From Micrococcaceae bacterium (GTDB lineage Bacteria > Actinomycetota > Actinomycetes > Actinomycetales > Micrococcaceae), in NCBI GenBank assembly GCA_003486025.1, contig DNHA01000370.1:789-6359 (forward strand): 5,571 bases of DNA. Reading direction: 5' to 3'. Positions 1-5,571 of the stretch are shown here, piece by piece; positions within the stretch are counted from its first letter, which is position 1; every line of letters begins with the position of its first letter. The notes beneath the pieces are model-generated. The model searched no databases. It was not told where the DNA came from and worked only from the letters and a program-made list of their open reading frames with translations. The position numbers and the translations under genes were made by a program.

Positions 1-1221
1 GTTTGCCAAGTCTTCAAGCAGGTGGTTGATGGTCTCCAAGGCGTCACCCTTGGTGTGGCCAATGAGTCCGATAGGGCCACGCTTGATCCAACCGGTCGCG
101 TACAAGCCATCGATGTGGGTGCCTTCAGCGTTCAAGACCCGGCCTTCAACGTTTGGCAATACACCGCGCTGTCCGTCGTATTCGATGTTCTCTACGGCAG
201 AACCGAAGTAGCCAACTGCACGGTATACGGCCTGTACTGGATACTCGATGAATTCACCGGTGCCCTTAACATTTCCGGTACCGTCCAGTTCGTTGCGTTC
301 AAGCTTCAACCCGGTGACCTTGCCGTCTTCGCCGAGCACCTCAACCGGGGTCTGCAGGAAGTGCAGATGCAGGCGACGTGAAGCGCTAGCGGATTCCTCA
401 GCCTCTTCCTGCTCAATCAGCCAGTTGGTCAGGGTCGAGACCATGGTCTTGGTTTGGTTGCTGGTGCGGATTGCTTCTTCCGAACCTTCGTCGAAGTCAA
501 AGTCTTCTTCGTACAAGACGATGTCTACATCTTTGGAGTGCGATAGTTCGCGAAGCTCCAGCGGAGTGAACTTCACCTGTGCGGGGCCACGGCGGCCGAA
601 GACGTGTACATCGGTGACCGCGGAGCCGTTCAACTGCTCATATATGTGCGCTGGAATTTCGGTCTCCAGCAGCTGGTCAGCATGCTTGGAGAGAATGCGA
701 GCGACGTCCAAAGCTACGTTGCCATTACCGATCACCGCTACTTCTGTGGCGGAAAGATCCCAATCCTTCGGGGCATCCGGGTGCGCGTCGTACCAGGATA
801 CGAAGTCTGCGCCACCATGAGAACCGGTAAGTTCAATGCCTGGGATGTTCAGATCGGCATCCTTTTGGGCACCTGTGGAGATAATGACCGCGTCATAGCG
901 CTCGTGCAATTCGTCAAGGGTGATGTCCCGGCCCAATCCAACGTTTCCGTAGAAGTTGATCCAGTCGTTGTTCAGCACCTTATGCAGGGCGTTGATAATG
1001 CCCTTAATGCGTGGGTGGTCCGGGGATACGCCGTAACGAATCAGGCCGAACGGGGTAGGCAGCTCATCGAAGAGGTCTACCTTCAGCGACAGTTTGCCAG
1101 AAGAAACTGGCTCGCTCTTATTGAGCATGTCCGCGGCGTAGATGCCTGCGGGACCGGCCCCGACAATGGCAACGCGCAGGGCGCGGGCGGTCAAATGTTC
1201 AGGTACGTGAACTTCACTCAT
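1..1221 (-). CDS. fprA: Ferredoxin-NADP+ reductase, FprA/adrenodoxin reductase type (3' end cut by window edge)
   Basis: This is an FAD- and NADP(H)-binding flavoprotein that moves electrons between NADPH and ferredoxin in the cytoplasm. The frame is open for 407 codons from the ATG at 1221 and runs off the left edge without a stop. Visible motifs are the FAD Rossmann motif GAGPAG (residues 21-26), the PTPFGLIRYGVSPDHP block (55-70) typical of adrenodoxin-reductase-like enzymes, the NADP-site GNGNVALDVAR (165-175), GRRGPAQVKFT (209-219), and the C-terminal ATGWIKRGPIGLIG signature (375-388). Mycobacterial FprA is about 456 residues, so roughly 50-70 residues are missing here. There is no N-terminal ferredoxin domain. 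The start lies 18 bases after the cobA stop and has only a weak, distant GAAAG as ribosome site, so translation may depend on ribosomes finishing cobA. As the last visible gene of a sulfate-assimilation operon it probably reduces the ferredoxin used by sulfite reductase; that role is inferred. Leucine codons are mostly CTG, CTC, TTG and CTT, which suggests good expression. Confidence 0.93.
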   Translation of the reverse strand, partial: MSEVHVPEHLTARALRVAIVGAGPAGIYAADMLNKSEPVSSGKLSLKVDLFDELPTPFGLIRYGVSPDHPRIKGIINALHKVLNNDWINFYGNVGLGRDITLDELHERYDAVIISTGAQKDADLNIPGIELTGSHGGADFVSWYDAHPDAPKDWDLSATEVAVIGNGNVALDVARILSKHADQLLETEIPAHIYEQLNGSAVTDVHVFGRRGPAQVKFTPLELRELSHSKDVDIVLYEEDFDFDEGSEEAIRTSNQTKTMVSTLTNWLIEQEEAEESASASRRLHLHFLQTPVEVLGEDGKVTGLKLERNELDGTGNVKGTGEFIEYPVQAVYRAVGYFGSAVENIEYDGQRGVLPNVEGRVLNAEGTHIDGLYATGWIKRGPIGLIGHTKGDALETINHLLEDLAN

Positions 1222-1239
1222 CAAACAACATCTACTTTC

Positions 1240-2019
1240 TTAGTCAGCGAATGAGACCGACGCTGTGACGTCGACCGTGTCCAGTGGCTGAAGCTCAACC
1301 AACTGCGTTGAAGCTTCAGGAGCTAGACGTACAACGTCACCAATTACGATGACGGCCGGATTCGCCACGGCGGCCTTACGGGCGCGCACTACAATCTCCT
1401 CTAGCGTACCGATAGTTGTCCGCTGCGTCTGTGAGTAACCTCGCTCTACTATCCCAATTGGCGTACTTAACGGTAAACCCCGGGTAAGTAATGTCTCAAC
1501 AATTTGCGGCAAATTCGACACCCCCATGAGCACTACCAGGGTGTGGTCGGCGCGTAGCGGAACGTCGCTAAGATCCTCATGTCCACTGATGACGGTAAAA
1601 CCGGCGGCGATTCCTCGGTGGGTTACCGGAATTCCGGCTGCGGCCGGCACAGAAATGGAACTGGTAATTCCGGGGATGACGCGCGTAGCGATCCCATGTT
1701 CCGCGGCGAAGATCATTTCTTCGCCACCACGCCCGAGCACGAAGGGATCCCCACCTTTTAAGCGGACCACGTCCAACCCCTGAGAAGCATATTTGACTAG
1801 GAGGTCATTGATCTCATCTTGTGTTTTTACGTGGCAACCCGGAGCCTTTCCCACATCAATAACTTTGACTTCGTCACGCAGCTCCTCCAGCAATGCAATG
1901 GGTCCAAGCCGGTCCGCAAGCACCACATCCGCGGCAACCAGAGCCTTGTAGCCAGCAACCGTGATCAGCTCCGGATCGCCCGGTCCGCCCCCAATGAGCG
2001 TGATTTTTCCTTTAGACAT
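1240..2019 (-). CDS. cobA: Uroporphyrinogen-III C-methyltransferase (SUMT)
   Basis: This cytoplasmic enzyme methylates uroporphyrinogen III twice, using S-adenosylmethionine, to give precorrin-2, the branch point to siroheme and cobalamin. The 259-residue protein is a complete tetrapyrrole methylase: GGGPGDPEL at the N-terminus (10-18), ADRLGP (35-40), the SAM-site VRLKGGDPFVLGRGGEE (85-101), PGITSSISVPAAAGIPVTHRG (116-136), VVLMGV (162-167) and VERG (191-194). The length matches stand-alone SUMT. It lacks the N-terminal dehydrogenase/ferrochelatase domain of CysG, so other proteins must finish siroheme. The frame stays open upstream to 2094, but the ATG at 2019 is chosen because a perfect AGGAGG lies 5 bases before it and the protein then begins right at the family's first strand. 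The gene overlaps the permease stop by 8 bases. In this operon its product most likely supplies the siroheme of sulfite reductase rather than cobalamin; that is inferred from the context. Confidence 0.95.
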   Translation of the reverse strand: MSKGKITLIGGGPGDPELITVAGYKALVAADVVLADRLGPIALLEELRDEVKVIDVGKAPGCHVKTQDEINDLLVKYASQGLDVVRLKGGDPFVLGRGGEEMIFAAEHGIATRVIPGITSSISVPAAAGIPVTHRGIAAGFTVISGHEDLSDVPLRADHTLVVLMGVSNLPQIVETLLTRGLPLSTPIGIVERGYSQTQRTTIGTLEEIVVRARKAAVANPAVIVIGDVVRLAPEASTQLVELQPLDTVDVTASVSFAD

Positions 2020-2869
2020 TTTTTCCTCCTGTGCGGTTAATGCCCCTGTCGCGCAAAAGCTTGCGTTCCACGGGTGCAAAACATAAAAGTTCAATCAAGA
2101 CGCCAACAAGCAAAATAACAAGTATGACTAAAATCACTAAAGGTAAATCTGCGAGGTCCCGTCCGCGTTGGAGCAACGAGCCCACACCGAGGGCGAGCGA
2201 CCCGCCCACCGCAATCAATTCGGCGGCCATCAAGGAGCGCCAGGCGAAGGCCCAGCCTTGACGCAACCCGGCCACGTAGCCTGGTAGCGCAGCAGGCAGT
2301 TCAACATGCCAAATATGCTGGCGCTTATCTGCGCCCAGGACTTGGGATAGCGCCCGGTACTGGGGCGGGATCAGGTCAATGCCAGAAAGCAGTCCATTGA
2401 TAATCGAGGGCACCGCACCAAGGAGGAGCACCATATAGATGGTTGCGTTGCTCAGCCCGAACAAAATGATCGCGGCCGGTACCCACGCGATGGATGGCAG
2501 TACCTGCATCGCTGAAATCAGTGGCCCTAGTCCCTGACGCAGTAAGGGCTGATGCGCCAGCAGCAAGGCGATGGGTGTTGCGAGCAGCACCGCTAGCAAA
2601 AATCCGGACAGCGCCCGAAAAAGCGAGGTGCCTACCGCACCGAGAAGGGATCCGTTGGCCAACATGTCTGGCAGCTTTGCCACGATGGCTCCGGGTCCAG
2701 GGAATAGGTCCGAGCGGATGGGAACAGCCCAGGAAGCAATCTGCCACAGGCTCAGGAGCACGATGACGGTGAGAACCGGTGCGAGGACCGAGTCAAGTGA
2801 AGTCTTTGGCAGCCGCAACTTGTCGGCCTTGACCGCCGGTGGACTAGCCTGCTGTGCTAGTGCGCTCAT
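2012..2869 (-). CDS. ABC transporter permease, SsuC/TauC/NrtB class
   Basis: This is the membrane-spanning subunit of an ABC importer. The protein has 285 residues, usual for the class, with a polar N-terminal tail of about 28 residues, then hydrophobic segments near 30-49, 84-105, 123-138, 142-161, 207-224 and 242-263. The cytoplasmic EAA loop that docks on the ATPase is seen at about 171-203 (YRALSQVLGADKRQHIWHVE, then LPAALPGYVAGLR), with the family's LGA and LPAALP elements. The ATG at 2869 is preceded by AAAGGAG with a 10-base spacer and overlaps the end of the ATPase gene by 26 bases. The last transmembrane segment is written in unusually AT-rich codons, including four TTA and one ATA. 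Family membership is clear. The substrate (sulfonate, taurine, sulfate or nitrate) cannot be read from the permease; the neighbours favour a sulfur compound. Confidence 0.92.
   Translation of the reverse strand: MSALAQQASPPAVKADKLRLPKTSLDSVLAPVLTVIVLLSLWQIASWAVPIRSDLFPGPGAIVAKLPDMLANGSLLGAVGTSLFRALSGFLLAVLLATPIALLLAHQPLLRQGLGPLISAMQVLPSIAWVPAAIILFGLSNATIYMVLLLGAVPSIINGLLSGIDLIPPQYRALSQVLGADKRQHIWHVELPAALPGYVAGLRQGWAFAWRSLMAAELIAVGGSLALGVGSLLQRGRDLADLPLVILVILVILLVGVLIELLCFAPVERKLLRDRGINRTGGKNV
2025..2030 (-). promoter_or_regulatory. Ribosome binding site of cobA
   Basis: A perfect AGGAGG on the minus strand sits 5 bases before the ATG at 2019. It is the strongest ribosome site in the window and decides the cobA start over the 25-codon longer open frame. 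It lies inside the last codons of the permease gene, so cobA can be initiated independently as well as by coupling. Confidence 0.85.
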
Positions 2870-3602
2870 GTTTTCGTTGCTCCTTTCTGAGGATTGTTGT
2901 CAGTTCGTCGGCCAAAGCCGCCGCCTGAGCTGGATCGTTTCGCAGTTGCGCCGAGATCCGCCGCGTTTCAAGGATTCGCCCCGGGTGGGAAGACAGCACC
3001 AAAATACGTCCAGCGAGCCGAATCGCTTCGCGGACATTGTGGGTGACGAAGATGATGGTTTTGCCCGTCTGTTGCCAGAGGCTGTGCAGCTCTTCATGCA
3101 GCATGTCGCGGGTAATCGCATCAAGTGCCGCCAAGGGCTCGTCCATCAGCAACACCTGGCGGTCTTGAGCCAAGGATCTAGCCAAGGCCACTCTTTGGCG
3201 CATCCCGCCGGAGAGCTCATGAGGTTTTTTCTCTCCCGCGTTCCCCAACTGAACTAGGTTGAGCAACTGCGCTACTCGCGCATCACGGATGTCGGCCGGG
3301 TATCCCCCGAGTTTTAATGCAAGCGAAATATTATCGGCCGCGCTCAGCCATGGAAGCAGGTTTGCATCTTGGAACATGAAGGCCGCCCCATCCTGTGGAA
3401 CTTCAAGCCACCCCGAGGTGGGTTGCAGCAGCCCAGCAATCATGTTCAGCAACGAGGATTTACCGCATCCTGAAGCACCCAGCACGGCAACGAACTCGCC
3501 ATCGTCAATCTGTGCGGTGAGCGAATCGATCACCAGATCGGTTCCTGGATAGCTCAGTGAGACTTCGTGCAGTTCTACTCCCATGGACGTTGTCCAATCC
3601 AT
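2844..3602 (-). CDS. ABC transporter ATP-binding protein, SsuB/TauB/NrtD class
   Basis: This is the cytoplasmic ATPase that powers the importer. With numbering from the ATG at 3602 (252 residues), all nucleotide-binding motifs are present: Walker A GASGCGKSS (42-50), Q-loop glutamine 78 in FQDANLLPW, signature LSGGMRQRVALARSL (130-144), Walker B VLLMDEP (150-156), D-loop ALD (159-161) and H-loop histidine 188 in FVTHN. The FQDxxLLPW motif and the ending around SSHPGRI are typical of the sulfonate/taurine/nitrate group. The start is uncertain. The ATG at 3602 has no clear ribosome site and overlaps the preceding gene by 28 bases. The ATG at 3584 has a GGA 8 bases upstream, overlaps by only 10 bases, and starts just before the conserved VELHEVSLSYPG, so it is a good alternative. 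The 3' end overlaps the permease gene by 26 bases. The protein looks intact and active. Confidence 0.93.
   Translation of the reverse strand: MDWTTSMGVELHEVSLSYPGTDLVIDSLTAQIDDGEFVAVLGASGCGKSSLLNMIAGLLQPTSGWLEVPQDGAAFMFQDANLLPWLSAADNISLALKLGGYPADIRDARVAQLLNLVQLGNAGEKKPHELSGGMRQRVALARSLAQDRQVLLMDEPLAALDAITRDMLHEELHSLWQQTGKTIIFVTHNVREAIRLAGRILVLSSHPGRILETRRISAQLRNDPAQAAALADELTTILRKEQRKHERTSTAG
2880..2886 (-). promoter_or_regulatory. Ribosome binding site of the permease gene
   Basis: AAAGGAG on the minus strand lies 10 bases before the ATG at 2869, within the 3' coding part of the ATPase gene. The spacer is a little long but usable, and it supports this start. Confidence 0.7.
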
Positions 3603-4663
3603 TGGCCGTTCACAATGTTTGCTACCTCGCCAGGCTTTCCAATGCCCACCGCGGACTGATGCGCGACCAGAGTTTGGAAGGTGCTTTCCAGCGGGATTTC
3701 GTCGAAGCTCACCTGGCCCAGCGCTGCATCGATGACCTCGTCAGGGAGGCTGCTCCCATTGATCTTCTTCAGTGCAGCTTGCACCGCATGCAGCCGTTCG
3801 GCGGCACTAGCCGAATTGAGCCAATGAATAGACTGCGCGTTGGCCGCCACAAGCTTCGCAACGCTCTGCGGGTGTGCGGCCAAGAAATCCTGGCTGACGA
3901 CTAAGACCGTGGTGGGGAACTTGCCATTGGGCCACAACGAAGATTCATTGATCAACCGGTGGGCCCCGTGTTCCTTGACCAGCAAGGAGGCGTGAGGTTC
4001 CGGCAACCAGGCCCCGTCGATGGCTTGACGGGCAAATAATTGCGGCACCGTACCATTTGAACTAGGGGTCACAGTCACTTGCTCGGCCAGTCCTTGGTCC
4101 AAGAGATAATGACGCAATGCCACGTCCTGGGTTCCGCCGAATTGCGGCGTTGCCAGCTCGGTTCCCCGCAAATCTTCAATGCTTCTAATTTCCTTGGAGA
4201 CCACTAAACTCGCTCCCCCGTTGGTCACCCCTGCCACGATTTTTAATGACTTTCCCGCGCTGGACAGGTAGCTGGTCAACGCCGGTGACGGGCCAAGATA
4301 AGCCGCGTCCAGCGCCCCGCTATTGAGCGCTTCGATTGCTGCCGGACCTGCGTTGAAAATTTGAGTTTCCAACTGCGTATTGTCAGTTTTGAGGGCAGAT
4401 TCCAGAAAGCCTTGGTGGTCCGCGACGAGCGCCGGAGCGTGGGTGACGTTGGCAAAGTATCCCAGGCGAAGTTCCTTCGCTACGCTTGTCGCCGAGACCT
4501 TTGCCTCTGCCTCGCCTAAGGGCGGAACAAATGCGGTACCCACGGCAAAAGTTGCCAAGAGCACGACAGCCCACAGCACCGCCCTTCGTGCCCGGGAGTT
4601 AGCAGCTGCCGCAGTAGCGGTGAACCGCTGTCGTTCTGAGGACTGTGGATCAGGCGGCGGCAT
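3575..4663 (-). CDS. ABC transporter substrate-binding protein, SsuA/TauA/NrtA-like
   Basis: This is the extracytoplasmic receptor that captures the ligand and delivers it to the permease. The protein has 362 residues from the ATG at 4663. It has a polar, arginine-containing N-terminus (1-27, ending RARR), a hydrophobic segment (28-46), then an AEA possible signal peptidase I site (52-54). The receptor domain starts at about residue 64 with ELRLGYFANVTHAPALV, followed by FNAGPAAIEALNSGALDAAY (103-122), LGPSPA (123-128), DLRGTELATPQFGGTQDVAL (164-183) and DGAWLPEP (216-223), the usual landmarks of the sulfonate-binding-like family. It lacks the lipobox cysteine expected of a Gram-positive binding protein, and has no cysteine at all and no methionine after the start. 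A TTG at 4675 could extend it by four residues, but GAGG six bases before 4663 supports the ATG. It overlaps cysN by 14 bases. The ligand is unproven; sulfonate or sulfate is most likely from the context. Confidence 0.9.
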   Translation of the reverse strand: MPPPDPQSSERQRFTATAAAANSRARRAVLWAVVLLATFAVGTAFVPPLGEAEAKVSATSVAKELRLGYFANVTHAPALVADHQGFLESALKTDNTQLETQIFNAGPAAIEALNSGALDAAYLGPSPALTSYLSSAGKSLKIVAGVTNGGASLVVSKEIRSIEDLRGTELATPQFGGTQDVALRHYLLDQGLAEQVTVTPSSNGTVPQLFARQAIDGAWLPEPHASLLVKEHGAHRLINESSLWPNGKFPTTVLVVSQDFLAAHPQSVAKLVAANAQSIHWLNSASAAERLHAVQAALKKINGSSLPDEVIDAALGQVSFDEIPLESTFQTLVAHQSAVGIGKPGEVANIVNGQWIGQRPWE

Positions 4664-5571
4664 TCTGAGCCTCAATAATTCCCGCAGCTAAGGTGGCACC
4701 GCTGTTGGGGTCAATGAGCAAGAAGGAACCTGCGGTACGTGAATTCTGGTACTCGTCCACGGCCAGAGCCGCGGAGCTACGCACGGTGATGCGGGCCAAA
4801 TCATTGAGCTGCAATTCGGTGGCCGCACTACGGGAGAAATCAACCACGTTGATCACGTGCTCAAGGCTTTGAACCTTCGCCCGAGCAACCTTGGTGCCGT
4901 GTTTGATGAGCACCAGCTGACCGGCGGTGATCTTCGTCGGGGACAGCACACAAATATTTGCTTTGATCTCGCGAACAGGCACCCGCGGCTCCCCCGCAAT
5001 GATGGCGTCGCCACGGGCAACATCGATCTCACCGTTTAGTTCCACAAGCACCGCTTCTCCAGTTAGCGCCGTGGCCACTTCGCCGTGTGAATTGCGAATG
5101 GACTTGATGGTGCTGGTTGCTGGCAGTCCATTGGAGATGATCTGGACGGTGTCGCCCACACTCAACTGTCCGTCGGCTAGCGTGCCGGAATACCCGCGGA
5201 AGTCGCGATACTCTTCAACAGCAAGTCCAGGAGCCAGCGCACCTTGTGGCCGGATGACATACTGCACATCAAGACGAGCCGTCCCTTGCCCGCGTTCGGG
5301 TTCAAAGGCTTCCAGCAGCCCGAGCAACGTCGGCCCGGCATACCAGTCACTTAGCGCCGAGGCATCAACGATGTTGTCGCCATTCAACGCCGACACGGGA
5401 ATGACTGCGGTGCGCTTGATACCCAATTCGGCAGCGACATCCAGAACTTGGGTTTCAATCTCACTGAAGCGTTGCTCATTCCAGTCCACGAGGTCCATTT
5501 TGTTCACGGCTATCACCAGTTGCGGCACCCGCAGTAGGGAAAGCACTCCGAGGTGGCGGCGGGTTTGCTCC
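4650..5571 (-). CDS. cysN: Sulfate adenylyltransferase subunit 1, GTPase CysN (5' end cut by window edge)
   Basis: CysN is the GTPase subunit of ATP sulfurylase. With CysD it couples GTP hydrolysis to making adenosine 5'-phosphosulfate (APS) from ATP and sulfate in the cytoplasm. About 306 C-terminal residues are visible. Counting the first complete codon at the right edge as 1, EQTRRHLGVLSLLRVPQLVI leads into the guanine-specificity motif NKMD (23-26), and the G5 motif SALNGDN lies at 60-66. Beta-barrel domains II and III follow, with VQYVIRP, the linker insert, RDFRGYSGTLADGQLSVGDT and EIDVARGDAIIAGEP. The C-terminus SFLLIDPNSGATLAAGII is typical of the family. The P-loop and DTPGH switch regions, about 140-150 residues, lie off the window. 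There is no CysC kinase fused at the C-terminus, unlike mycobacterial CysNC, which fits direct APS reduction rather than a PAPS route. The stop overlaps the substrate-binding protein gene by 14 bases. cysD is expected just upstream. Confidence 0.95.
   Translation of the reverse strand, partial: EQTRRHLGVLSLLRVPQLVIAVNKMDLVDWNEQRFSEIETQVLDVAAELGIKRTAVIPVSALNGDNIVDASALSDWYAGPTLLGLLEAFEPERGQGTARLDVQYVIRPQGALAPGLAVEEYRDFRGYSGTLADGQLSVGDTVQIISNGLPATSTIKSIRNSHGEVATALTGEAVLVELNGEIDVARGDAIIAGEPRVPVREIKANICVLSPTKITAGQLVLIKHGTKVARAKVQSLEHVINVVDFSRSAATELQLNDLARITVRSSAALAVDEYQNSRTAGSFLLIDPNSGATLAAGIIEAQNAAA
4670..4674 (-). promoter_or_regulatory. Ribosome binding site of the substrate-binding protein gene
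   Basis: TGAGG on the minus strand lies 6 bases before the ATG at 4663, inside the end of cysN. It favours this ATG over the in-frame TTG at 4675, which itself falls next to the site. Confidence 0.6.

Noticed and set aside
1222..1239. Possible terminator or promoter between cobA and fprA
   Set aside because: The gap is only 18 bases and has no hairpin, T-run or -10/-35-like pair.
604..1254. Plus-strand open frame of 216 codons, together with smaller plus-strand frames at 22-381 and 248-820
   Set aside because: They lie antisense to the clearly conserved fprA coding sequence, have no recognisable domains, and arise because the GC-leaning codon pattern suppresses stops on the opposite strand.
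1626..1637. Perfect 12-base palindrome CCGGAATTCCGG inside cobA
   Set aside because: It encodes the conserved AGIPV part of cobA, is in the middle of the gene, and has no second copy or promoter beside it, so it is best explained by coding constraint.
2020..2094. Longer cobA start giving 25 more N-terminal residues
   Set aside because: The extension overlaps the permease, is unlike SUMT N-termini, and is outcompeted by the ATG at 2019 with an ideal AGGAGG.
2376..2747. Minus-strand open frame of 123 codons inside the permease gene
   Set aside because: It is an alternative frame of the permease; the permease frame carries the EAA loop and membrane segments.
2571..3257. Plus-strand open frame of 228 codons across the permease and ATPase genes
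   Set aside because: It is antisense to two genes with complete family motifs, and its translation is low-complexity and unlike a known protein.
3557..3904. Plus-strand open frame of 115 codons opposite the 3' end of the substrate-binding protein gene
   Set aside because: It is antisense to a conserved gene, with no ribosome site or family motif that I can recognise.

Overview
This window looks like part of the chromosome of a moderately GC-rich actinobacterium, most likely of the Micrococcaceae (Arthrobacter or Glutamicibacter type). This is inferred from three things: protein style (an actinobacterial adrenodoxin-reductase-type FprA, and a CysN with an extended linker before its DFRGYSG motif), codon use that is GC-leaning but not extreme, and the gene set. 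Genus cannot be fixed from the sequence alone.

All genes are on the minus strand, so transcription runs from the right end to the left end. In transcription order they are: the C-terminal part of cysN (cut by the right edge); an ABC substrate-binding protein, ATPase and permease of the SsuABC/TauABC/NrtABD class; cobA (uroporphyrinogen-III C-methyltransferase); and a ferredoxin-NADP+ reductase of the FprA type (its 3' end is cut by the left edge). Four of the five junctions overlap, by about 8 to 28 bases. The fifth, cobA to fprA, leaves only 18 untranslated bases. I see no promoter or terminator, and no gene-free stretch over 300 bases, so this is the middle-to-distal part of one tightly coupled operon. 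The long plus-strand open frames are antisense shadows of these genes.

The genes fit one job, assimilatory sulfate reduction. CysN, with CysD expected just beyond the right edge, activates sulfate to APS. The APS reductase and sulfite reductase are not in the window. CobA makes precorrin-2, the precursor of the siroheme in sulfite reductase. FprA would reduce the ferredoxin that supplies electrons to a ferredoxin-dependent sulfite reductase. The ABC transporter would bring in the sulfur source. Its family suggests sulfonates, but its position in a sulfate-activation operon, with no desulfonating enzyme in view, leaves sulfate or another sulfur oxyanion open.

The most notable points are the substrate-binding protein, which has no cysteine and no methionine after its start codon and no lipoprotein lipobox, the unresolved substrate of the transporter, and an AT-rich, TTA-containing stretch at the end of the permease gene. 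Nothing here looks like a mobile element, defence system, CRISPR array or RNA gene.
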